From: a virus
Strand: one strand, 5' to 3'
Virus record (IMG/VR): IMGVR_UViG_3300049846_001272
Span: 1-39,315 of that record
Length of the DNA stretch: 39,315 nt
Shown here piece after piece: positions 1 through 7,112 of the stretch; positions within the stretch are counted from its first letter, which is position 1, and each line of letters starts with the position of its first letter. The notes under the pieces were generated by a model. It did no database searches and had not been told where the DNA came from. It saw only the letters and a program-made list of their open reading frames with translations. Position numbers and translations under genes: made by a program.

Positions 1-21
1 TTATAGATATAGATTTTTAGT

Positions 22-489
22 ATGGAAAACGTATTACAAAAATTGGAAAAATCAAAATTTATATCTAATATTTATAAAAAAGCTTTGACAGTTGATTCAA
101 TTGATTTTATGCAAATAATCAAAGAGAATAAAGTCCCTAAGGATATACAGTACGGCATAAAACAATATCATCCTAGTAAAACACTTACGACATATTTAGA
201 TTTAAAAATTAAATTTAGTATAATATCTTCGGGATTTTATAAATTCATGATGGATATGTTATCATCCAATAACAAACAAAATTTAATGATTTCGTGTAAC
301 GTAGTTAATAAATTTACTTTATTGGCATATAAGGATCAACGAGACACGCAGAATGTAAAGTATCATGCTTTGGACTCAAATAATACAATTCCTATTCATC
401 ATTCAATAATAAATTTGGATTATGATAAGAAAATACATATATTATTATATGATAATAATTTTAAGTTACCAGGTTATAGTTTAAGTTAA
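22..489 (+). CDS. Hypothetical phage protein, 155 aa
   Basis: I do not recognise this protein. It is 155 residues, rich in Lys, Asn and Ile, with no obvious signal peptide or membrane segment. The N-terminal third looks helical and basic, and the C-terminal third carries short beta-like stretches such as KIHILLYDN. The ATG follows an AT-rich leader (gatttttagt) with no Shine-Dalgarno sequence, as for most genes here. The upstream side is cut by the window edge, so its promoter cannot be judged. It heads a short run of small genes leading to the HD hydrolase and the sigma factor, which suggests a regulatory or accessory role, but nothing in the sequence shows a function. The reading frame and its fit with the neighbouring gene make it a real gene; only the identity is unknown. 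Confidence 0.65.
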   Translation: MENVLQKLEKSKFISNIYKKALTVDSIDFMQIIKENKVPKDIQYGIKQYHPSKTLTTYLDLKIKFSIISSGFYKFMMDMLSSNNKQNLMISCNVVNKFTLLAYKDQRDTQNVKYHALDSNNTIPIHHSIINLDYDKKIHILLYDNNFKLPGYSLS

Positions 490-493
490 CAAT

Positions 494-670
494 ATGAAAA
501 GAAAACAGCAAGTTTTAGAGGCAGTAGAGGCTATTGACAATAGTTTGATATCATTATATCAGGCTCTACAAGTTCCGGGCGTCTCAAAAGAAAAGGTAGA
601 AGAATACCTAGGGCACGTGCGCAATGGCGTTAAGCACATTGAGCATTTGGTTAGATTAGAAAACGATTAA
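494..670 (+). CDS. Small hypothetical protein, 58 aa
   Basis: A short open frame beginning MKRKQQVLEAVEAIDNS and ending LVRLENDstop. It fills the gap between the 155-residue gene (stop 4 bases upstream of this ATG) and the HD hydrolase (ATG 10 bases after its stop). The product looks like two amphipathic helices joined by a VPGVSKEKVEEY turn, and it is charged and soluble. Filling the gap this tightly, in the direction of all neighbours, supports it as a real gene. I see no family signature. It might be a small DNA- or protein-binding accessory factor, but that is only a guess from size and helix content. Confidence 0.6.
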   Translation: MKRKQQVLEAVEAIDNSLISLYQALQVPGVSKEKVEEYLGHVRNGVKHIEHLVRLEND

Positions 671-679
671 ATACATATT

Positions 680-1441
680 ATGATACAAATAACAGATCAA
701 CAATTACAGGAAAATTACAATTCATTATGCGAGTATATTGAAAAATATATTAGTTCACCACGTAAAGAAAAATTATTAGCCTTATATAAGGAAAAGGAGG
801 AAATTATAATGTTTGCCCCGGCGTCCGGTAAGGAACATTACCATAGTTGTTATATAGGTGGTTATGTTGCACATGTATTAAATGTTATTCAATGTGGTAT
901 TGAATTAGATAAAGTATGGAAGAAGCAAGGAGCGCAGGAATCATATACCGATGAAGAACTAATATTTGCATTACTGAATCATGACCTAGGAAAACTGGGT
1001 GAAGGAAGTCAACCATATTATGTTCCTAATCCATCTGAATGGCATAGAAAAAACCAGGGAGCGATATATGCGCATAATCCGAAAATTAATTTTATGCCGG
1101 TACCGGACCGTTCTTTATTTATTTTACAAGAGGCAGGTATTGATTGTACATTTAATGAATATGTTGCTATAAAAATTCATGATGGTTTATATGATGAGGG
1201 TAACAAGGCATATTACGTATCATATTCAGATGATGGTAAATTACGGACTCAATTACCATTTATAGTTCACCAGGCCGATTTTATGGCATCTAATATAGAA
1301 TATCAAACCTGGAAACTCAATAAAGAAGATTCTACACAGCATAAACCTGTTAAAGGCAATACGAAAGTAGCTGGGCAAATGAATGCACTGGCGTCATCAA
1401 ATGCTAAAAATATTTTTGACGATTTATTTAAAACATCGTAA
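680..1441 (+). CDS. HD-domain phosphohydrolase-like protein
   Basis: Predicted metal-dependent HD-superfamily hydrolase of 253 residues. The conserved histidine/aspartate ligands are visible in order: H65 in GGYVAHVLNV, the H101-D102 pair in LLNHDLGK, a later histidine in KIHDGLY and an aspartate in HQADFMAS. This is the H...HD...H...D pattern of the superfamily, whose members cleave phosphate esters such as nucleotides, dNTPs or cyclic nucleotides. The domain covers roughly residues 50-215. The last 35 residues are polar and look like a disordered tail. It stands three bases before the next gene in the block that ends with the sigma factor. A role in nucleotide metabolism or in disarming a host nucleotide signal is plausible, but the substrate cannot be read from sequence. 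The fold is fairly secure; the reaction is not. Confidence 0.75.
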   Translation: MIQITDQQLQENYNSLCEYIEKYISSPRKEKLLALYKEKEEIIMFAPASGKEHYHSCYIGGYVAHVLNVIQCGIELDKVWKKQGAQESYTDEELIFALLNHDLGKLGEGSQPYYVPNPSEWHRKNQGAIYAHNPKINFMPVPDRSLFILQEAGIDCTFNEYVAIKIHDGLYDEGNKAYYVSYSDDGKLRTQLPFIVHQADFMASNIEYQTWKLNKEDSTQHKPVKGNTKVAGQMNALASSNAKNIFDDLFKTS

Positions 1442-1443
1442 TT

Positions 1444-1740
1444 ATGACATACGTTTTATATATATTATGGGCAATTGTAACGGTAGTTGCAATATATATT
1501 GCTTGGGTCGGACATAAGAAAACAGCTGTGTTAGAAAGTTGGCTATCCAAACTAGCTACACAATTATATGAGGTACAAATTAAGGTACATCACGCGAATC
1601 AAATAATTAAAAAGGCTGATATTAGAGGAGCATTTGAGTCAGATGATGAAGTAGGTGACGCATTTAAGATTATACAACAAAGTTTAGAAATATTAGAAAA
1701 GGACATTACAAATTGGGAGACAACAACTGATGGCGAGTAA
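1444..1740 (+). CDS. Small membrane-anchored hypothetical protein
   Basis: 98 residues. The first 24 (TYVLYILWAIVTVVAIYIAW and flanks) form one strong hydrophobic segment, followed by a soluble, mostly helical and acidic domain with repeated heptad-like positions (LYEVQIKVHHANQIIKKADI; later IQQSLEILEKDI). This predicts a single-pass inner-membrane protein with a helical soluble part. The positive residues (GHKK) just after the segment suggest the C-terminal part stays in the cytoplasm. The gene starts two bases after the HD hydrolase stop, and its last 11 bases overlap the sigma-factor gene, so the three are probably translated together. No family is recognised. Confidence 0.65.
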   Translation: MTYVLYILWAIVTVVAIYIAWVGHKKTAVLESWLSKLATQLYEVQIKVHHANQIIKKADIRGAFESDDEVGDAFKIIQQSLEILEKDITNWETTTDGE

Positions 1741-2410
1741 TTATTATTTTACACAGGACACGGAAAATGCTATTCTAGAATATGTAGCCGAGTCGGATAT
1801 GCACAAACGAGAAATAATTTTTAGAACTCGAATTGATCGAGCATTCCATAAATTAGTAGAAAATTTAATTCATAAATATAAATTTTATAATTATGATGTA
1901 TCATATGATGATAGTAAACATGAATGTATTTGTCATTTAATTGATAAGCTAAACAATTTTAAACCCGAAAATGGTAAGGCATATTCATTCTTCACAATAG
2001 TTGCTAGAAATCATTTGATTGCGAAGAATAAAAAAAATTATGAGTCTAGAAAAACAAAAGAAGATTTAATAGTTATAGATGATAATAGAGATGTAATAAA
2101 TGAAATACATAATTATGAAGCTCAAACCGAATTAAAGCATTTTTTTACGAAGTATATTGATTATTGTGATAGAAACCTTTCATCTATTTTTTCTAAAAAA
2201 CGTGATATCCAAATAGCGTATTCTGTTTTACAGCTATTTAGGACGTGTGATAATATTGAAAACTTTAATAAGAAAGCGTTATACATAATGATTCGCGAAA
2301 TGACGGATGCGAATACACATGATGTAACTAAGGTCGTTAATACCATGAAAAAGAAGTTTAATGAGCTTTTATTGAAATATAGAGATAACCCAGATATCGT
2401 TTTTAATTAA
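1730..2410 (+). CDS. 55: Late-transcription sigma factor, T4 gp55-like
   Basis: 226 residues resembling T4 gp55 and other phage sigma-like factors. In T4, gp55 gives host RNA polymerase recognition of a simple -10-type late promoter (TATAAATA) without a -35 element. Visible here are a helical N-terminal stretch (RIDRAFHKLVENLIHKYKF) and the sigma region-2-like block around residues 70-105, with DKLNNFKPENGKAYSFFTIVA followed by a basic segment ARNHLIAKNKKN. This corresponds to the F-D/N-x-x-K-x-K/G-A-Y/F-x-Y/F-x-x-x-A pattern of gp55-type proteins. The C-terminal half is charged and helical and is less conserved. The ATG lies inside the end of the preceding gene. The TATATTTATTA motif starts 15 bases after the stop and recurs across the window, consistent with a dedicated promoter-recognition factor. 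The family call rests on pattern recognition without an alignment. Confidence 0.72.
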   Translation: MASNYYFTQDTENAILEYVAESDMHKREIIFRTRIDRAFHKLVENLIHKYKFYNYDVSYDDSKHECICHLIDKLNNFKPENGKAYSFFTIVARNHLIAKNKKNYESRKTKEDLIVIDDNRDVINEIHNYEAQTELKHFFTKYIDYCDRNLSSIFSKKRDIQIAYSVLQLFRTCDNIENFNKKALYIMIREMTDANTHDVTKVVNTMKKKFNELLLKYRDNPDIVFN

Positions 2411-2425
2411 TTTTTAGAGCCAATT

Positions 2426-2441
2426 TATATTTATTATAAAA
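2426..2441 (+). promoter_or_regulatory. Candidate late promoter (TATATTTATTATAAAA)
   Basis: TATATTTATTATAAAA lies in the 31-base gap between the sigma factor and the next gene and ends immediately before the ATG at 2442. The same 16 bases recur at 15812-15827. If TATATTTA acts as the -10/-7 element, transcription would begin only a few bases before, or at, the start codon. No Shine-Dalgarno sequence is present. Confidence 0.6.
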
Positions 2442-2810
2442 ATGGCTATAGATAAAGACACAAAGATTTTTGATGATGTTTCGTTTGCGACTATTGCAAA
2501 GGAAATTTATGAAAAGAAAAAGGAAAAGGACGTAACCATACAGAAGCTTATTTCTGATTTATCACCCTTGATAAAAACAGTTTCTGATGCTGGTATGTTA
2601 GTACCGCTCTTAAAAGAGTATTTAGACACGGCTGTACGTAATGATGACAATTTAGTAAAATTGGCAGCTATCGTACAAAAATTAATAGTTGCGGATAAGA
2701 AAATTGACGGCGACGGAGATGGATGGTCATTATCCGATGCAGATAAAAAACAATTATTAATTGAAGCCGAAGAAATTCGAAACAAAATGATAACGGAAGC
2801 GTCTAAATAA
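2442..2810 (+). CDS. Hypothetical protein with EF-hand-like loop
   Basis: 122 residues, acidic and helical. The C-terminal part contains DGDGDGWSLSDAD (about residues 88-100), which fits the 12-residue calcium loop of EF-hand or dockerin-type motifs: Asp at positions 1, 3 and 5, Gly at 6, hydrophobic at 8 and Asp at 12. A helix (KKQLLIEAEEIRNKM) follows. It is the first gene behind the late-type promoter, and its stop overlaps the hub gene's start codon by one base (TAATG). That suggests it is made with the baseplate hub and may be a virion or tail-assembly protein. I do not recognise the family. One loop alone does not prove calcium binding. Confidence 0.6.
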   Translation: MAIDKDTKIFDDVSFATIAKEIYEKKKEKDVTIQKLISDLSPLIKTVSDAGMLVPLLKEYLDTAVRNDDNLVKLAAIVQKLIVADKKIDGDGDGWSLSDADKKQLLIEAEEIRNKMITEASK

Positions 2811-4270
2811 TGAGTGGTGTAGTAATACTTCCTAATTCGAGTACCATAACTAAAACGCCGTTAGGCGGGTATCCATCGCGAGATCAATTTTCTCCTATTA
2901 GAGTAGGGGAGGTAGTTGATATTAGTTTAAATGGCCGCGATTCCGGTGCCGTTAAATTTAGGTATGTCGGGACTACAAATGTTCCCATTGAAGAAGTACA
3001 AAATATAGCATTGCCATTATTGGCAAATTTGCGTATATATCCGGTTCGAGGTGAATTAATAGTATTGTTTTCCTTAGGTAATGTTTATTATTTACCTATT
3101 AATCTATTAAATAACCCGATAACAAATCAAACTCTGCCTATACTTAATAATACGTTGTCAGACCAAAAAACTGACACTATTAAAACTACATTGAATAATA
3201 AAACATTTGCCCCCGCAGGACAAAAATTTATTACTACGATGTACGAAGGTGATTTAGTATTTGAGGGTAGATTCGGTAATTCTATTAAATTCGGTAGTAC
3301 TGTAAAGGAAAAAAATGCATCTTTAAACAATTATTCAAACTCCAACTCTAGTAATAATGGTGACCCGATATTCATTATTAGAAATGGAATTCGAAGTACG
3401 ACAGAAGATATACTTAAAGATGGGGCGTCTATATATATGTGTTCAACACAACGTCTAAATATGGATGACGGAGAATCAGGATTTGATGGAATTACAGCTG
3501 AATGGAGTTCATTAAATATAAAAGAAATAGATATTGAAGAACCGGAAATTGATTTACGTAACTCTTCAAATGTTGATACTGAACCTACAGTTAAACCTAA
3601 CGAACAGCCTTTACCATTAGCGGAGCCTAAAGCTCCTAAGTCTAAGAGAATTTTATTTCCGGTTGAGGAAGATGAGCCCATTAATACAGAAGCGGAGAAG
3701 AAACAAGAGGAAGAACAGATTACCGAATATTATGATATGTATTTGGCAGGTAAAAATATCGGTAAGACTAAACTAGTAGTTGAAGACGGAGTACCCATTG
3801 CAGAAAAAATAGTTGAGCCGTATAGGAAATTGAAAGAAGCGGCCGCGGCAGCTGGATTTAAATTGACTTTAAATAGTGGATTTCGTTCTATGGATGATTT
3901 AAAGTTGGGAGGAAAAATATTAGCGGGCCAGATTTCTTTAAGAAAAAAGAATGCGCGATCATCAGCAATAGCTGATTTTGGTGATCCGGATTACATTTAT
4001 AATGCACCATCCAATGCTAAATATTTTAACCCAGTAACTGCTAAGCCGGGATATAGTAATCATCAATCTGGATTTGCTATAGACATTAATACGGGTAAAC
4101 GTACCAAAGTATACAAATGGTTGGTTAGGAATGCTTTAAAATATGGTTGGGTGCGAGCAGTAGAATCTGAAAGGTGGCATTGGGAATATAGACCGACAGC
4201 CACTTCAATATATGCAAAAGTCCCTAAAAGTAGTGAAACGTGGGACGGTTTCAATGATGGTATGGTATAA
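2810..4270 (+). CDS. gp5-like baseplate hub with M15 (VanY-type) peptidase
   Basis: 486 residues, predicted to sit at the tail tip and cut peptidoglycan cross-bridges during infection. Residues about 25-110 (RVGEVVDISLNGRDSGAVKF; ILPLLANLRIYPVRGELIVLF-type strands) look like the OB domain of gp5-type hub proteins. Residues 110-310 are a polar, Pro/Glu-rich linker. Residues about 325-470 match zinc D-Ala-D-Ala carboxypeptidases of family M15/VanY: GFRSMDD, then SNHQSGFAIDI giving zinc ligands H418 and D425, and ERWHWEY giving catalytic E454 and ligand H457. T4 gp5 instead carries a lysozyme in this position and a beta-helix needle at its C-terminus. Here the needle-like part is the separate next gene. 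Peptidase motifs are complete, so it should be active. The start overlaps the previous stop (TAATG). Confidence 0.8.
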   Translation: MSGVVILPNSSTITKTPLGGYPSRDQFSPIRVGEVVDISLNGRDSGAVKFRYVGTTNVPIEEVQNIALPLLANLRIYPVRGELIVLFSLGNVYYLPINLLNNPITNQTLPILNNTLSDQKTDTIKTTLNNKTFAPAGQKFITTMYEGDLVFEGRFGNSIKFGSTVKEKNASLNNYSNSNSSNNGDPIFIIRNGIRSTTEDILKDGASIYMCSTQRLNMDDGESGFDGITAEWSSLNIKEIDIEEPEIDLRNSSNVDTEPTVKPNEQPLPLAEPKAPKSKRILFPVEEDEPINTEAEKKQEEEQITEYYDMYLAGKNIGKTKLVVEDGVPIAEKIVEPYRKLKEAAAAAGFKLTLNSGFRSMDDLKLGGKILAGQISLRKKNARSSAIADFGDPDYIYNAPSNAKYFNPVTAKPGYSNHQSGFAIDINTGKRTKVYKWLVRNALKYGWVRAVESERWHWEYRPTATSIYAKVPKSSETWDGFNDGMV

Positions 4271-4272
4271 TT

Positions 4273-4734
4273 ATGGCAAACGAAATATTTTCATCTATAA
4301 CAGCTCCCAATACATATTCCGGTGAGCAGATAGTAATAAAAACTGGACGTATCGTTCTCAATTCAAGTACTAACGATATAATATTAGCCGCGAAGAATAG
4401 TATTGCTTTGGCAGCTAATAAAGAAATACATATAAATTCTTTCGGTGATATGCACTTAAATGTGTCGCCCGGGTCTAAAATTTTAATCGGTAAACCGGAT
4501 AAAGACAGAAAAGCATACCAATCTACAGTATTAGGTAAAAATTTAAATTTATTAATAGAAGATCTATTACAAATATTAGTTACGTTACAAGTTACTACGC
4601 CATCAGGGGAAGGGCAGGTGGGACCTAAAACCGCGTCTGCAATTCAAAAATTAAAAAAGAAATACTTTAAAAAGGATTCTCCACAGTATATTTTGTCTGA
4701 TTTATTATTTATTATAGATAATAAGAAGAAATAA
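4273..4734 (+). CDS. Baseplate needle / beta-helix protein
   Basis: 153 residues. Residues about 15-75 show alternating short strands with the period expected for a triple-stranded beta-helix needle: EQIVIKTGRIVLNSS, NDIILAAKNSIALAANKEIH, INSFGDMHLNVS, ending SKILIGK. This resembles the C-terminal needle region of gp5/VgrG-type spike proteins. The C-terminal half is helical and contains a Thr/Pro/Gly-rich turn (TTPSGEGQVGPKTASAI), a pattern I associate with spike-end helices and not with a separate enzyme. It starts two bases after the peptidase-bearing hub gene. Together the two likely make the complete central spike that T4 builds from gp5 alone. The next gene overlaps its stop by one base. 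Confidence 0.65.
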   Translation: MANEIFSSITAPNTYSGEQIVIKTGRIVLNSSTNDIILAAKNSIALAANKEIHINSFGDMHLNVSPGSKILIGKPDKDRKAYQSTVLGKNLNLLIEDLLQILVTLQVTTPSGEGQVGPKTASAIQKLKKKYFKKDSPQYILSDLLFIIDNKKK

Positions 4735-6335
4735 TGCCTATAATTTGGAAATCATCCTTTGAAGCTCCAATTATCAATTTAATTAAATCAGGTGCGATAA
4801 GCAATTCCAGACAATTGGTTGATGCGATAGCGTTACATTATGACCTTTGCATTAAACAGGGAATAGCAGGCCCTGGTGCCGTTGCAGCTAAATTAGTTGC
4901 CGGAAATATTTTGGTTTTTAAACGAAACCTTTTAAACTTTTATTTTGTTACATCCGCTAAACAAAAAATTGCATTGTATGCAGTTTATATAGCGTCTATA
5001 AATTCTTTATTATCTCAATTGAGCGCATTAAAAAAAGAAATAACTTCCATCAATAAACAGATTAAAGAATATGAAGAGTCGGCAAAACAACTAGTTGATT
5101 CGGAAATCAAATCAAAAATAAGTAAGGCCAAATTAGAAAAGAAAGTTCTAGAAGAACAAATACAATTTATACGGAACAATAATATTCAAGAATTAAAAAA
5201 GACCTATGGTGAATCGATAAAAAGAATTGCCGCCCCTATGTTGCAGAATTCTAGAATACAAGGCATAAAACAAAAAATAGAATACGTATCTCAAGAATAT
5301 ACTGAATTAAATAATAAAAAGCGTGAGTATTTAGGCGAAATATCTAGAATTAAACGTAATATAACTGATTCAGTATCATCTATTCAAGATATAGCCGGTT
5401 CACTAAAAGATGCGGATAAGAAGACAGTTTTGAATAGTGCCGTTTCATTATTAGCTACTTCAAATGTTAATTCATCTATACAACATGCAAATGAAATAGT
5501 AAAAATTGTTGATTCGTATCCTATTCGGGATTTACCTAAAAATATTAATGAGTACAAATCAAATTTGTCTACTATTATTAAGTCTAAAATTGAAATATTA
5601 AATAAAAAAGAAGAAATTAAACAAGAAGTTATACGATTTGCTGAATCAAAAAAGCAGTTTCGTGAATCAATTAAGATACTTAATAAAGTAAGTAGAATAC
5701 AAGAATTACGATCCGATGTTAAAAATATAAAAGAAACCGCATTACAAGCTAAAGAAATTAGTTCACAATTAATAGCTACTAAAGATTTATATAGATTATT
5801 AAAATCTGAAAAAAATCGTATCAAACCATTAATTCAAAAAGGAATTGATAAATACGTTCCCAATTCTAGTGTGGTTAATAAATTGCGCGTGATAGCCCCT
5901 GATGCCGCAAATATGTATAAAAATATACAAACTTCTAAGGATGCGGAAAAATTCATTATTAATCAAATTTTAGTGTACGCTACTAGTTTAACAGCATTAA
6001 TAGCTTTGCGTGAATCATATAAACAATTTGTTCCTGAGCTTAAAAACACTATTAAATCTAAGTTGAAAAATGATTATGAGTTGATTTTTAATAATTTTCT
6101 AAGGGCGGCAATCATAGGATATTGGACAGGAGGGGTAATAGTCGGAGGAGGTACTGGTAATGTTATAAATCCAGGAACTATTGTTCTTCCCACTAAAATG
6201 GAATCTACTGCAAATTATGAAAACTTTATTGTGAGTCTTTCCAAAACATTTCAAACTCACTTACCTACGTTATCTGGTACTTTTGTAATACCTGGTAGTC
6301 CGCCTGTTACGGTACCGTGGATTGGATATTCTTAA
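4734..6335 (+). CDS. Long coiled-coil tail/baseplate protein, unknown family
   Basis: 533 residues. The first 90 are mixed alpha and include Gly/Ala-rich turns (GIAGPGAVAAKLVAGN). Residues about 95-440 are mainly heptad-rich helix with long runs of Lys, Glu, Ile and Leu, predicting extended coiled coils. The C-terminal 80 residues are quite different: AIIGYWTGGVIVGGGTGNV followed by Pro/Gly/Thr-rich strands and a final PPVTVPWIGYS. A similar GYWTG-type segment is, from memory, found in proteins encoded beside tail hubs of other large phages. Position between the needle and the wedge genes makes a hub or tail-tube-attached role likely. It is short for a tape measure but that cannot be excluded. 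The N-terminus overlaps the needle gene by TAATG. Confidence 0.55.
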   Translation: MPIIWKSSFEAPIINLIKSGAISNSRQLVDAIALHYDLCIKQGIAGPGAVAAKLVAGNILVFKRNLLNFYFVTSAKQKIALYAVYIASINSLLSQLSALKKEITSINKQIKEYEESAKQLVDSEIKSKISKAKLEKKVLEEQIQFIRNNNIQELKKTYGESIKRIAAPMLQNSRIQGIKQKIEYVSQEYTELNNKKREYLGEISRIKRNITDSVSSIQDIAGSLKDADKKTVLNSAVSLLATSNVNSSIQHANEIVKIVDSYPIRDLPKNINEYKSNLSTIIKSKIEILNKKEEIKQEVIRFAESKKQFRESIKILNKVSRIQELRSDVKNIKETALQAKEISSQLIATKDLYRLLKSEKNRIKPLIQKGIDKYVPNSSVVNKLRVIAPDAANMYKNIQTSKDAEKFIINQILVYATSLTALIALRESYKQFVPELKNTIKSKLKNDYELIFNNFLRAAIIGYWTGGVIVGGGTGNVINPGTIVLPTKMESTANYENFIVSLSKTFQTHLPTLSGTFVIPGSPPVTVPWIGYS

Positions 6336-6351
6336 TAAAAATACTAGTTTT

Positions 6352-6372
6352 TAATATTTATAATAAATAAAA
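6352..6372 (+). promoter_or_regulatory. Candidate late promoter (ATATTTATAATAAATA variant)
   Basis: AATATTTATAATAAATA lies 14 bases before the ATG at 6383. Positions 6354-6372 are identical over 19 bases to 37275-37293, upstream of the portal gene. The core TATTTAT-A-ATAAATA (6355-6369) is a perfect odd-centred palindrome. No clear -35 element or Shine-Dalgarno sequence accompanies it. Confidence 0.6.
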
Positions 6373-6382
6373 CAATAATACG

Positions 6383-6688
6383 ATGAAAGGATCTAAATTT
6401 GTCGATTTAATGCGCACCTTGATTAGGGAAGAAGTTAGGAAAGCTATTAAGCAAGAAATGCCTAAAATTTTAAATGAATCCAAAAAAACTATCATTAATG
6501 AGCAGCCAGTTAGCACATACAATCCCGGCGCAATTAGAAACAAATATTCTAATTTGATTCAATCAATGGATACTGAAAAACCGCAGCCGGTTAGTGGCAA
6601 ATCTTCAATTGAAGATCTATTAATGGAGACTGCTAAATCAGCTATAGCTGATGGATCACTATCAAATTTTAGGGAAGGACTAGGATAA
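6383..6688 (+). CDS. Small hypothetical protein upstream of gp25
   Basis: 101 residues. It begins with a basic amphipathic helix (FVDLMRTLIREEVRKAIKQE), has a polar middle with Pro and Asn, and ends in a second helix with a Ser/Asn/Gly tail (SLSNFREGLG). N-terminal helices of the type LIREEVRKAI occur on several unrelated phage virion proteins, so this is not diagnostic. It is the first gene after a late-type promoter and ends one base before the gp25 gene, so it is probably made with the wedge and may be a baseplate or wedge-assembly factor. No function can be assigned. Confidence 0.6.
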   Translation: MKGSKFVDLMRTLIREEVRKAIKQEMPKILNESKKTIINEQPVSTYNPGAIRNKYSNLIQSMDTEKPQPVSGKSSIEDLLMETAKSAIADGSLSNFREGLG

Positions 6689-6689
6689 T

Positions 6690-7112
6690 ATGGCAGAAGA
6701 AATTAGAATACATCCACTTGATTTAGAATCGGATGTGGCTATAGGAATTTTATTGGATATTACCGGGCCATCTGGTAAAATATTCAATCAATCCTATACA
6801 ACATTGGAGCAAGCCAAAACTAATTTCAAATGTTTATTATTAACGAATGAAGGTGAACGCGTAATGCAACCGGATTTTGGTTGTAGTATTCGAAAACATT
6901 TATTTAATCCTATAGTTCAGGATTTACGAACTAACATTAAAGAAACAATAATATCTAAAACTGAATATTGGCTACCATATATACAAATTCTGGAATTAGA
7001 AGTAGAAGCTGAAGAGGATGCGAATTTTGTTTTTATAAAAATAACTTTTTCATTATTAGACAATGAGTTTGATACTGAAACAATAAATTTAAAATTTAAT
7101 TTAACTAGATAA
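6690..7112 (+). CDS. 25: Baseplate wedge protein gp25-like
   Basis: 140 residues, matching the gp25 / phage baseplate assembly W family. This protein forms part of the inner baseplate wedge that links the hub to the sheath and starts sheath polymerisation. The diagnostic block is at about residues 35-75: SYTTLEQAKTNFKCLLLTNE, then GERVMQPDFGCSIRKHLFNP, equivalent to the conserved segments ending in G-E-R-x-x-x-P-x-F-G. A strand-rich C-terminus (VFIKITFSLLDNEFD) completes the expected fold, and the length is typical. It lies directly before the gp6-like gene with a TAATG overlap, the usual gp25-gp6 order in contractile-tail phages. Confidence 0.9.
   Translation: MAEEIRIHPLDLESDVAIGILLDITGPSGKIFNQSYTTLEQAKTNFKCLLLTNEGERVMQPDFGCSIRKHLFNPIVQDLRTNIKETIISKTEYWLPYIQILELEVEAEEDANFVFIKITFSLLDNEFDTETINLKFNLTR

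Noticed and set aside
4600-4660. Possible peptidoglycan-binding motif (GQVGPKTASAIQKLKKKY) in the needle protein
   Set aside because: It looks superficially like a PG_binding_1 core but is too short. Similar Thr/Pro/Gly then helix ends occur on spike proteins, so a separate binding domain is not supported.
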